Below, piece by piece: positions 38,601-45,706 of a DNA stretch of 64,000 bases. Each line of letters opens with the position of its first letter. Position 1 is the first letter of the stretch. Under the pieces are notes generated by a model. The model had not been told where the DNA came from and did no database searches. It was given only the letters and a program-made list of their open reading frames with translations. The DNA comes from Plumapathes pennacea (taxonomy: Eukaryota > Cnidaria > Anthozoa > Antipatharia > Myriopathidae), in contig OZ038463.1 in assembly GCA_964036295.1 (NCBI GenBank), positions 248,001 to 312,000 of the forward strand, read 5' to 3'. The translations under genes and the position numbers were made by a program.

Positions 38601-39125
38601 GACATGACAACCAACGGGGGAGGTTGGACTTTGGTTGCCACGAGCAAAACGCACATCGGATGGAGCAGCGAGAATGTGAAGGAAAGAAATGTGGACAATC
38701 CGTCACTTAACGGAGACTTCTCTATTCTTGGGAGCATTGATGCAATAAAAGATGCAGACACGTCTAAGGTGCAAAAAAATTGATCATCTGCTCAATAGGG
38801 CCCGGTCACACTAGAAAGTTTAGTCGATAATAACTCAGCATCGAGAGCAATACGACAGCTTCTTTAATGTCTACTAGCAATTTGATGACAAAGACTTCTG
38901 GTGACAAGCGCTGTTTGCACTTCACTTGATGCAAATGTCGATAAAATCAATGATGGTAAAATTACGAGAACGACCAGAGCCTTTATTCTACATGCAGTTT
39001 AAAAAATCGTATTAGCACGTGCAGAGTGACTAAAACTGCGAAATGTTGTAGAGTGGAATTTCGGTCTCCGTTTTTTAAGAATTATTGGAATTTGTTAAAA
39101 ACAGAACAAAACTGCGAATAAGTGT

Positions 39126-39204
<79 letters not shown>

Positions 39205-42200
39205 GTTTTGTCGCGTGAAAACTCGACAGATGCTGGGATTGAAGTTTGGTGTGGCAAGTGTCCGCACGCACCATATGAATTGTTGAATAAGCAATCTCTG
39301 GACTAGACCGAGACTCCCAAGAGTGATCAACTTCAATTTTCTCTTTCAATTTCTCACCGGAAAAAAATATTATACAGTATGGGGAACTTGGCTTTTGATT
39401 TACTCAAATGAACCTGATTAAACTATAAGTTATAATCACAACACTCGTACATTTGCTTCAAAAGGATGAGAGAATCTACATTTTGAGTTTGGGAGTAATT
39501 GCGTGACTTATCTCATTTCATGCATAATTGTTTTGACAGTTTGACTTCGAACATTTGTTTCTAATCACAGGCCACGATTAATCTAGCCTGCACTTCAATA
39601 CTTACCTGTTTTTCGTCTTTCAAATTGCGTTTCTTCTAGCAGGCTTTCTAAATTTCCAGTCGGCCTGTTTCATTTCAGAGCTATTATCACCGCGGTTTTG
39701 ATGAATTCATGGTTGTTTGACGAGCATATGTTAAAGCTGAAAAACCCAGCCGGGAGCCACTTCAGCTTGTCGAAATGGTATCGTTTGATTATGTTTGCTT
39801 TCCTTCGCTTAGTTTTAACCAACTGGACAAAGAAAAATGCGAAAGTGAATACAATGAACAAAAACCACAAGGGCGCAAGTACATGTCAACAAAAATCTCA
39901 CGTTACATACTTTGAAACTCAGCCAAGAAAAGAAAGGCTTCCACGCCGCTTGCACGTGAACATTATCCAATCAGAATATAGGATTTTTGCTTACACGTCA
40001 ATCGAACTTTTAATAATAATTTTTTTATCCAAAACGACATGATACGCCAGCAATGAAATGTTCTGCGTACTTTGTTCATCTCGACAGGAGTTTTTCCAGT
40101 ACATGATTGAAGCTGACGGAAGAGCGCGCTGGGGAGGAATCTGGGAAGCTCCTCGGGGTCACAGTTTCCTGTCCACGTCTAACCAGGACAGGAAGGTGAA
40201 GATAGTGAAGAAGTTTGATAGTTGGGACGATTCTAACAACCTGGCCAACAGCATGCCGAGACTTGCTGTGTCAAATGATGTCTTCCTTGGTGCTGCCTCG
40301 TCCTTCGTAGATCCGCCTGGTTCCATTATCTATAATGATGTTGGAGTGAACAAGGTCACTTATCTCAGAGAGAAACCCAATCCTACAGTAGTCAGGTATT
40401 GGGTGAGAGAAGGAACCAGGTAAGATTGCCAGCAAGCGTTACGTCAATATGATTTTATTTCCACACACGGCTCAGTAAATAGGACACAACGCGCATAACG
40501 CGTGGCTGTGTAATATAGCCTCATACAAAGCACGCGGGAAGTTGGAAAAACACGGGAGTAGCGTAGAAAAGCCACGAAGCCTGCTCATAATAATAACGTC
40601 TGTAAAACATTAAGGAGCACCCATTAGAGGTGTACTGTTCCGCAAAATATGTGTTCCACACAGCATCCTTGTACTGGTAAGCGTTTTATATTTCCCCCAC
40701 TGCTGTCTGAGAAAAACAAACACAACAACAACAACAACAACAAAAACACCAATAAAGGGTCGCTGGCAAAATTGAGTCTTGCATAGGCTGCAAATAAAAC
40801 CTGATTTTCCCGAATGTTGCTTTTTGCCGCCAAACAATATATGTATTCTAAGCCTGCAAGCAGTTTAGTTTATTATTTCTGCTTGTTAAAAGTGGTTATC
40901 GGTTGCTGGGAGATTTTTCTAGAGAGTGTTCTGCTTGGTCTGCATTCAGTAAAGAGTTCTGACCACTCGGCCACGTTGCTTCCTTCGCATGCTTTATTCC
41001 GTAACTACATAGGTCTGTATTCAATAAAGAGTATTAATTATGTGTGACTTTCTCTTCAGGCGATCCTGTAATGACATCAAGTTGCACGGTAAAAGAGCTG
41101 GAAACACTTATAAAGACGGCTTCTATACAATTCAAATGTCAGACAAGTCCCAGTACCTCCCGGTCTATTGCGACATGACAACCGACATCGGCGGATTTAC
41201 ATTACTCGTTACCAGTGTCCACCAGAGCTGGACTCGCGCCCAGGTTCTCCGCAGGTGATTACGTAAAAATACAAGCTTGTCTAATAAAATATTTCTCAGA
41301 AATACCACCACTGATAGATATCAGTGATTAGACATTCTTTGCTTTTTTTTATAAACTGGGACGCGAAATCGATGTACACTGCAAATCGAATATCAACAAA
41401 AACCGAGAGCAATAAAACGCAGATACTGAAAAGAGTATATACCATAGCTAGTATAGTAGGACGAAACTACTTCGAAATTTTATAGAATTGTGTAAGATTA
41501 AGGTGGCCATTTTAAACTTATTTAACCGGTTTGATTCTCTGGATCTTCAAGGTTATTACGGTTTGTTGCAGGAATAAATTCAAACCGTCATTGAACGCAG
41601 ATTATTCTATCCTGGAGTTGGCTAACTCTATTAAGTCGCTTAGCAACGGAAACACTTTCAAGTACATGCTAGACGCCAATCAAAGAAAGCGCTGGGGAGG
41701 AATCTTTGAAGCGCCCATTTCCTACAGGTAAGAAATATCCACAATTAAGAATTGATTCTAATGTTCGCATTCTAAAAGTTCAGAAAAAATGCTTTATTTT
41801 AGCAATAACGACGACTCTTCTCGCGCTTGCTTTGGTAGTCTGATGGTAAAATATTTGCTTTTATAGTTTTGTGGCAACAAAAAACGATCAGACCAATGTA
41901 AACCTCAAAAGAAAGTTCGATGTATGGACACACTACTACTTGAACGGCCTACCCAAAAGGATGCCATGGGTGGTCACATCAGGACCAAACAACAAGGTTC
42001 TTCTTACCACCTGTGAACGCCCTGACGAAATCTACAACTCGGGAACCATTATATTAGATGGAGACTGGATTAGAAGCGGAATGAAGAACCCTAAAGCGAT
42101 CTGGTACTGGGTCAACGAGGACGACTGTGATGCTGATAGGAGAGCAGGTAAGGCTTTCATTTTGAGTTATCTTAAAACACGTTTTTCTTGAACAAAAGGC

Positions 42201-42809
42201 TGCACGTAAATCTGCAAGATTTGACTGGTTTCTCAGTCGACTCGCACGCGATAAACATTTTTGAAAAGCGACCAAGGATGGAGTGTATATTATTTAAGAA
42301 GCATTTTCTATATATGAAGGAGCTAGAAATGTCAAAAATTCAACCTTTGAGCATCCAATACAAAGGAGGAAATAATATATTGAGAGGTCAGTGAAATTTA
42401 TTGATCAGTGAACTAGAGGTCAGAAATTCAACACCTAAGAAGCCAAGCCATAAGAGGAATAACATATTTGGAGATTAATGAAACCTGGTCAGGTACTACG
42501 GTATTGTCAAATAGTTGCGCCTTGAAACAGCATGGCTTGCGTGGTGCGGGAAAGAGGACTGGTGCAAGCGCAGTTGAATTGGGACGTGTACTAGCATTTC
42601 CTTGGTGACGTTTTCTCGTAGTGAGCGGAGGTCTGACACAATGGAGTAACTGGGCACCTTGCGACAAGTCGTGCCAACCAGGCAAAGAAAAGCGGCAGAG
42701 AACATGCACCCAACCTAAGCCAAGATGCGGTGGAAACTGCGACCCAAGCTTGAAGACTGTTGAAGAACGAACAGGTACGAATAAATATTATCTACGCATG
42801 ATTGAGTAA
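12805..42809 (+). CDS. Gene B: secreted ADAM-type metalloproteinase with EGF, two TSP1 and three fibrinogen-related units
   Basis: Thirty-six coding exons join in frame with matching phases and sum to 4371 bases (1456 residues plus stop). Approximate residues: signal peptide 1-32, prodomain 33-213, catalytic domain 214-437, disintegrin 438-521, ADAM cysteine-rich 522-657, EGF-like 658-709, TSP1 710-770, FReD units 771-997, 998-1183 and 1184-1394, TSP1 1395-1456. M12B proteases cleave matrix or membrane proteins; here all zinc ligands and the catalytic Glu are present, and no transmembrane helix is seen, so a secreted active enzyme is predicted. ADAMs usually end in a membrane anchor and ADAMTS in TSP1 repeats; an ADAM-type disintegrin/Cys-rich core followed by TSP1 and fibrinogen-related units is a combination I do not recognise. 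The first two exons and the donor of exon 3 are the least certain parts. Confidence 0.8.
13851..18441 (+). CDS. Gene B exons 3-9: ADAM prodomain with cysteine switch
   Basis: Exons: 13851-13969, 14215-14291, 14822-14888, 16479-16564, 16930-16987, 18019-18091, 18380-18441. The reading includes ETVFPVRLHEGRTKRDVS, ETSFLVKIKNKDLILDVK, DHCYYHGQVRGSPASNVVLS and GVIDDGEAVYNIEP, which follow the order of M12B propeptides. GKLCGN (Cys about residue 192) occupies the place of the cysteine switch that ligates the active-site zinc in the latent form. No clear R-x-K/R-R furin site follows; a weak basic stretch (RFRGR) sits at the exon 9/10 junction. The exon 3 donor is GTTACA, a poor match to consensus. 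Confidence 0.75.
15289..15545 (+). pseudogene. Helitron-like N-terminal remnant in intron 5
   Basis: Reads LKTGKVEIEWSREARLQKRR, EQARARQNRETIKQRQTRIE and NRQHHEQKRAEETAPQREQ in one frame, the same basic repeat type as at 9240-9830. The preceding DNA (15100-15240, with GGAGACTCCAAGCGGGTC) matches that before the remnant at 51.4-51.9 kb, so these are copies of one dispersed element. There is no enzyme domain. Confidence 0.4.
16696..16878. repeat. (TTA)n microsatellite in intron 6
   Basis: About 180 bases of TTA units with occasional TCA and AAT interruptions. Long open frames on both strands here are poly-Leu/Ile translation of the repeat, not genes. Confidence 0.9.
17622..17930. repeat. 50-bp minisatellite, about 6 copies, in intron 7
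   Basis: TCACTGCGCATGTACCTGAA plus TTAAATAGCTTGTTATCTCTGTAACA-like sequence recurs with a strict 50-base period (landmark TGCGCATGTA at 17631, 17681, 17731, 17781, 17831, 17881). Units differ by a few substitutions. Confidence 0.85.
18104..18262. repeat. One-ended fragment of a CAGTG-A-ACTCC terminal repeat element
   Basis: Begins TA-CAGTGAAACTCCTTTAATA 12 bases after the exon 8 donor and contains the TTTTCAGATGAGAAAAATGA block shared with 19554-19715. The far terminus is missing. The end sequence resembles pogo/Tigger-type termini. Confidence 0.5.
18570..23394 (+). CDS. Gene B exons 10-16: M12B (reprolysin) catalytic domain
   Basis: Exons: 18570-18671, 19162-19233, 19916-20097, 20377-20467, 21886-21967, 23160-23217, 23310-23394. 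The zinc site HEMGHNFGFSHD lies at 21928-21963 (residues 377-388): three His ligands, the catalytic Glu and the ADAM-type final Asp. CFMPPS in exon 15 is in the Met-turn position and FSNCSMESL follows, as in ADAM proteins. The domain begins near DDIYLPYLTTSETRYTETIF. All residues needed for catalysis are present, so an active zinc endopeptidase is expected; its substrate cannot be read from sequence. Confidence 0.85.
19391..19553. repeat. 50-bp tandem repeat built from a transposon end
   Basis: Three full units and a partial one with landmarks GTGACGG at 19391, 19441, 19491 and 19541. Each unit contains TTTACAGTGAGACCCGCC and TTATGGTCACC, which is the left terminus of the MITE starting at 19554. 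Confidence 0.75.
19554..19715. mobile_element. TA-flanked MITE with CAGTGGAACCC / GGGATTCCACTG ends
   Basis: Left end TA-CAGTGGAACCCGCCCTTAT, right end ATATTAACGGGATTCCACTG-TA: terminal inverted repeats of about 25 bases with TA target dinucleotides, 162 bases in all. The ends resemble pogo/Tigger (Tc1-mariner superfamily) termini. It is non-coding. A decayed relative with an internal poly(A) is at 56190-56310. Confidence 0.65.
20468..21885. other. Gene B intron 13, no gene seen
   Basis: A GCAACGTTGCGTGCAACAAA motif near 21230 resembles repeated GCAAC/GTTGC motifs in gene A intron 6700-6850. No exon or RNA gene was recognised. Confidence 0.35.
23018..23122. repeat. Tandem duplication before exon 15
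   Basis: CTGTTTAGACGCCT, then TACCATCT and ATTTGATCTCAAAC occur twice, about 53 bases apart, close to the exon 15 acceptor at 23159. Confidence 0.6.
23658..23688. repeat. (TA)n microsatellite
   Basis: About 14 TA dinucleotides in intron 16. Confidence 0.85.
24042..26645 (+). CDS. Gene B exons 17-19: disintegrin domain
   Basis: Exons 24042-24110, 24348-24449 and 26565-26645, all phase 0. The cysteine pattern follows ADAM disintegrins: CGNGIREGNEECDCGTPE, CEKKDKCCEPYNC, CSDLHHTCCKDC, then GSLCRGVMTDCDVPDYCTGN. The loop carries TDCD at the position of the usual ECD motif and lacks RGD, so integrin binding of the RGD type is not predicted. The intron between exons 18 and 19 (24450-26564) is rich in foldbacks. 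Confidence 0.85.
24901..25115. mobile_element. MITE with 28-bp TIRs, possible TTAA target
   Basis: AAGCCTGGTTTCCATATAAT plus CGTCTCTG at the left is the reverse complement of the right end (CAGAGACGATTATATGGAAA, then CCAGGCTT). TTAA occurs at both edges allowing one base of offset, which suggests a piggyBac-like non-autonomous element. Interior also has partly complementary blocks. Confidence 0.65.
25381..25471. repeat. G/C-tract palindrome
   Basis: CCCCCCTCCCCCCGTCTCAA at the left mirrors TTGAAACGGGGGAGGGGGGG at the right, with a loop of about 40 bases. It could form a cruciform, and the G-run side could form a quadruplex. Confidence 0.7.
25588..25736. repeat. Foldback MITE, ends AGGACTACAT/ATGTAGTCCT
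   Basis: The arms share TCCAATTTGGAAATAATTGG / CCAATTATTTCCAAATTGGA-type sequence over about 65 bases. Related GTCCAA/TTGGAC blocks recur at 26230-26340. Confidence 0.65.
27228..33974 (+). CDS. Gene B exons 20-24: ADAM cysteine-rich domain
   Basis: Exons 27228-27281 (CPEDLYIQDGYPCNN), 30708-30774 (NCYRGKCSETRDTQCRDLWG), 33266-33368 (DCYNTLNTNGNRHGTC), 33622-33729 (DAFCGQLQC, then ITVGGKQC) and 33899-33974 (EGTKCGDGK). The order and spacing match ADAM Cys-rich domains, where this region contributes to substrate and adhesion contacts. Exon 20 joins exon 21 in phase 0 and yields the normal family sequence, so skipping the five-exon cassette between them restores a standard ADAM. The intron 30775-33265 contains a large inverted repeat. 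Confidence 0.85.
27602..30399 (+). CDS. Five-exon F5/8C plus trefoil-like cassette inside gene B intron 20, circularly permuted
   Basis: Exons with GT/AG borders: X1 27602-27749, X2 27880-28161, X3 28626-28739, X4 29375-29547, X5 30262-30399. X4 encodes a discoidin N-terminal part (DNQITMTSW, then EYLQIDIGE), X5 its middle (ITQVAMQGAG, then YYSQDGEIWTAY) and X1 its C-terminal third (HPPFEARYVRINP, then RTELYGC). X1 nevertheless precedes X4 and X5. X2 and X3 encode about 130 residues with three Cys-bearing repeats. Phases are 0-1, 1-1, 1-1, 1-0, 0-0: the block totals 855 bases, is open throughout and could be included in frame between exons 20 and 21. Whether it is spliced in, is a nested relic, or reflects misassembly is not decided by sequence. 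Confidence 0.65.
27880..28739 (+). CDS. Cassette exons X2-X3: Cys-containing threefold repeat, beta-trefoil-like
   Basis: Three related segments follow each other: GGHCITPEGGSCSVRDGSKL with FIKKGDCDEDYMKFRF, then ILRHHCSGKMVCPENG with LIVSSSCTEEDSKFE, then SLKHTKTGKCVHVDSDRAV with WTGCDEFRLIIEF. Each has the plan 'H-x-x-x-GKC-x-x-(P/V) ... C-x-E-x-x-x-F'. Threefold repeats of about 40 residues with such spacing suggest a ricin-type or related beta-trefoil carbohydrate-binding fold. The family assignment is inference. Confidence 0.5.
28317..28386 (+). pseudogene. Relic duplicate of exon X2 3' end
   Basis: GCGAAGCTGACATTAAGCAG through AATACAGCGGGTATGG repeats, with changes, the last 60 bases of exon X2 and its donor (28101-28166). 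It is the same kind of exon-end duplication as seen after the TSP1 exons. Confidence 0.65.
32007..32356 (+). mobile_element. MITE family TTATTACACG, copy 1
   Basis: Starts TTATTACACGGGAAGGAGTG, ends GAAGTCGTGTAATAA. The 10-base termini are inverted repeats. The interior has an inverted pair around TCGAGCCTGATTCAGGCGAG. About 350 bases, non-coding. Confidence 0.65.
32638..32986 (-). mobile_element. MITE family TTATTACACG, copy 2 (inverted)
   Basis: Reverse complement of copy 1 with about 90 percent identity by eye, including the CCAGATCAACTGGTTTATTA stretch. Confidence 0.65.
34298..35047 (+). mobile_element. MITE family TTATTACACG, copy 3, split by an insertion
   Basis: Same ends as copy 1, but the middle is interrupted by about 390 bases (roughly 34448-34840) between TGTTTATT and CGACAAACGAAGC. 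The inserted DNA is itself flanked by AATAACACG / TTAATTACACG-like motifs and could be another element of similar type. Confidence 0.6.
35375..36117 (+). CDS. Gene B exons 25-27: EGF-like domain and first TSP1
   Basis: Exons 35375-35464 (MCKNYKCETFLDL, then CPKVNGKECAGRG) and 35626-35692 (VCRNDGKCHCYNGYDPDTAC) form an EGF-like module of ADAM type. Exon 35935-36117 is a TSP1 repeat: WGTWSKWSVCTKGCNGGKRT, RHRFC, and SCNTEACPG. It has six cysteines and the WxxW motif. A relic of the exon end follows at 36179-36210. Confidence 0.85.
36443..38394 (+). CDS. Gene B exons 28-30: fibrinogen-related unit 1
   Basis: Exons 36443-36760, 37555-37758 and 38236-38394, all phase 1. Motifs DLPDGVYTINPTG, YCDMTRDGGGWTLLV, HWGGVWRAP, ENRMPWV and IWYWMRE are as in gene A. 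The first exon ends before GCGAGT rather than GT: the paralogues have GTGAGT and GTATGT at the same place, so gene B appears to use a GC-AG intron here. Confidence 0.8.
37165..37330. repeat. About 40-bp minisatellite, about 4 copies (gene B intron 28)
   Basis: Units of the form ATAACCAGGATTAGCCTAAT plus CAAGCTTTGAGTACCTGG, decayed. The homologous intron has about one unit in gene A (3606-3650) and about seven in unit C (44284-44575). Confidence 0.7.
38542..40419 (+). CDS. Gene B exons 31-32: fibrinogen-related unit 2
   Basis: Exons 38542-38768 (DGVYTINPTGQMGKEVKTYC, DMTTNGGGWTLVATS) and 40088-40419 (EFFQYMIEADGRARWGGIWE, NLANSMPRLAV, TVVRYWVREGTR). The junction is phase 0 and the exit phase 2. 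The intron between them contains an (AAT)n tract at 39128-39200 and, at 38977-38985, the empty site of the LINE found in unit C. Confidence 0.8.
39128..39200. repeat. (AAT)n microsatellite
   Basis: About 24 AAT units in gene B intron 31. Long poly-Ile/Leu/Tyr frames here are artefacts of the repeat. Confidence 0.9.
41060..42147 (+). CDS. Gene B exons 33-35: fibrinogen-related unit 3
   Basis: Exons 41060-41254 (SCNDIKLHGKRAG, YCDMTTDIGGFTLLV), 41572-41727 (LNADYSILELANSIKSL, RWGGIFEAP) and 41867-42147 (FVATKNDQTNVN, KRMPWVVTSGPNN, LTTCERPDE, IWYWVNEDDCD). Lengths 195, 156 and 281 are identical in all three copies, a sign of purifying constraint. Confidence 0.8.
42622..42809 (+). CDS. Gene B exon 36: terminal TSP1 and stop
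   Basis: LTQWSNWAPCDKSCQPGKEK, CTQPKPRCGGNC and KTVEERTG, then TNKYYLRMIE and TAA. The Cys present before the stop in the other two copies is Arg here, so this TSP1 has five cysteines if read to this stop. The embedded GTACGA donor (42775) leaves in phase 1, which would fit the FReD exon A acceptor at 43363. Confidence 0.7.
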
Positions 42810-43005
42810 TCAGCTTCTCTTGGAAGTTATTCATACTGTTTAGTTATTGATGGATTTCTACATGTTGGGGTCATGATATATTTCTTATACAGTATTTTCA
42901 GGATGACCTACAAAGTGACCATGATCTATAGGCAAGCACTGAAGCAAGACATTAGTTAGATTGCCATAAAGAAAAAGACTGTTCCTGTATTGATGCAAGC
43001 ATCAA

Positions 43006-43011
43006 AATAAA
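43006..43011 (+). terminator. Poly(A) signal AATAAA of gene B
   Basis: AATAAA about 200 bases after the stop, in sequence homologous to the 3' ends of the other copies. It lies before unit C, so cleavage here would exclude unit C from the transcript. Confidence 0.6.
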
Positions 43012-43363
43012 ATATTCATGCATCAAACCCTTTTTTCTTCGTTGGTTGATGAAAGATGGTGACGAAGATAATGAATATAGGCAATTTTATACCTTCTTCT
43101 GTGTCTTGGTCTACAGTCAAATTACGACAATGTATTTTTAGTTAGATTTCTTTCTCTGGTCTCTTTAGCACCACCTTTTTATCTCGTTTGGAAATGTCTG
43201 CTTATGAAGTGACATAGCGAGTATTAAGTTTAAATAATGGAATGAAGTTATGGCTCCCACATCATCAGAAATTCAACAGGGAAGTTATTAGTCTGAATAA
43301 GCTTCAATAACGTACTGTACGGATCAGGAAAACGAGGTTAATAAGATATTTCTTTGGTTTTAG

Positions 43364-45706
43364 TTGGTATTTCATGTCGCCATATACTACAAATTGCAAA
43401 TACGAGAAACATGGACCTATCAGACGGTGTATACTCAATAAACCCAACGGGAAACAACCCAATCCAGACCTACTGTGATATGTCACGTGATGGAGGAGGC
43501 TGGACGCTATTGGTCACAAGTCACACCAACACGTGGACTTCAAAGAACGTACTTCTAAGAAACAAGGACACGCCTCAACTAAAAAATGATTACTCCATAT
43601 TGAGCCACGCTGACAGCATCAAGGACAATGTTGAGGGAGATACATTTGAGTATAGACTAGAAGCAGATACGCTAGGTATGTAATGGATTGTCGGATCAGA
43701 CAGCGTTCGACGACTATAACGTTCATCCGTTCAAATTATTCGCGAAATTATTTGCGAAACACCATCAATAACAATCAGATACTTAAAATGCAATATTCAC
43801 AGGTTTTTCCTTCTCCAAATGGTTTTTAGTTACTTTGCTTTTTTGTTCCTGATGAAGAAATTTACTTCTGTGAATCATATACAATTTAAACATCGTATGA
43901 TTGAGTGATAGAGATCCAAACATTGTGTAAATTTTCACTTGCACTTTAAAGTTGTAATTAAGTAAACTTCGGTTGTTTAGCTTTACAACGTCCACTCATC
44001 CCCACGCTATACATTAACCCTTGGAAGGCCAAATTTTTTATCAAGAAATGACAAAAATTTAAGAGGGTCTCTAAAATGATCAATTAGTTAATAAGCTAAA
44101 CATCTTGTTTTCTTTTTAGCTCAAAGTACTGTTTGCCCTCGAATAGGCGCCCAACCCTAAACGCGAACTCAGAAATACGCGCCCATGTTCCAATAAGCGC
44201 CCATTCTCGAGTAAGCGCCCACCCTTGATTAAGCCCCCGTAGTCGAATAAGCACACACTCTCGATTAAATAATCGCCCAGTGTTTTGAGTACCTGCAAAT
44301 AACCAGGATTAGCCTAATCGATCTTTGAGTCCTGGATGTAACCAGGATTAGCCTAATCAAACTTTAAGTACCTGCATATAACCAGGATTAGCCTAATCGA
44401 TCTTTGAGTCCTGGATGTAACCAGGATTAGCCTAATCAAACTTTAAGTACCTGCATATAACCAGGATTAGCCTTATCGATCTTTGAGTACCTGGATATAA
44501 CCAGGATTAGCCTAATCAAGATTTAAATACCAGGATATAACCAGGATTAGCCTAATCAAGCTTAGAGTGAGCGGAAACTGTTCTTAATAACTATATCTTA
44601 CATTTTAATGCATATTTATGAAAACCATAATTAGAAACCGTGACTGCATATTATGACAACAGATGACATCTAATTATATATAACATCTCATCAACAACAT
44701 TTACAAAAGAAGTTTTTTTCTCTCACGTTACATAAAAAGACAGCATCTGAGTGCCTGCATGCTCAAACGCATGTTGTTGAATCATCAAGAAATAGAAGAA
44801 GAAACATCGCGGGTTAATACGATTTATCTTGCAGTTTTATCAAGTCTAAATCAGTTTATTTTTTCTAAAGGTCGCTGGGGTGGTGTGTGGAGGGCTCCGA
44901 GTAGATACTCGTTCGTGTCTAAGGACAACACCCAGACTGATGTGACGTTGATAAAAAAGTTTGACGAATGGACCTATCACGACAGCGGCCTAGAGAAAAG
45001 AATGCCGTGGGTCGCTCAGGCGAGGCTGACAACATCCTCAAACGCTTTCAGTAATTGGTGGGGAAGTGTAACTGGTACGTATCGTTTTTATTAAGTACAT
45101 CAGTTTTGAAGCGAACTTTCAGTGCCAGTCCTACGAAAATAGTATATCTATTTGCGGCCAAAAAATATTGATTCGCACACTTTAACGTATCGGAGTCAAA
45201 GACTCAAAAATGGATTATGCAACTAGCTTGTACTGGCAGAAAGCGATACAGTCGCAGTTCCTTGGGCGAAAAAACCCGACAGAGGTCAGCTCTACTTACG
45301 AATGCCTCTATGAGACCCCGTCTAAATTCTCGCTTGGTCAAACGTCTGTCATTATAGTACACATTCTCGTAAGCGGGAACTTACATTTACGGACACTTTT
45401 CTGCTTCCCAAGAGTGTCCGTATACGGGAGCTTGTCAACTGTATGTGCCAAACATAGATGGTAGTCGGGACTGTATCCAGGGACATGTATTTTTTCTTCG
45501 TTAACGACAATCAATTGTTAAGCTGTGACGTACAATTTAATTTGTAGGAGACGACAACAATTATCACCCGGCTCCATGGATGAAGAGCCGTCTCACTCCG
45601 TCACAAGTAGACCGTATTTGGTACTGGATGAGAGAGGGCTACTCCGGGTTTCGTTCTTGTATGCATGCTCAAATGAGAGGCTTGCCGTTGGCCACACCGC
45701 CAACAG
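43364..45706 (+). CDS. Unit C: fibrinogen-related unit 1 (exons A-C)
   Basis: 43364-43675 (DLSDGVYSINPTG, YCDMSRDGGGWTLLV; two codons fewer than in A and B), 44871-45074 (RWGGVWRAPSRYSF, EKRMPWV) and 45548-45706 (WMKSRLTPSQVDRIWYWMRE). Donors are GTATGT, GTACGT and GTACAC. Confidence 0.75.

Noticed and set aside
39075-39349. Poly-Tyr/Leu/Ile frames on the minus strand
   Set aside because: They are translations of the (AAT)n microsatellite.
39698-40042. 114-codon plus-strand frame
   Set aside because: Lies in gene B intron 31, shows no motif, and is not conserved in the matching introns of gene A or unit C.
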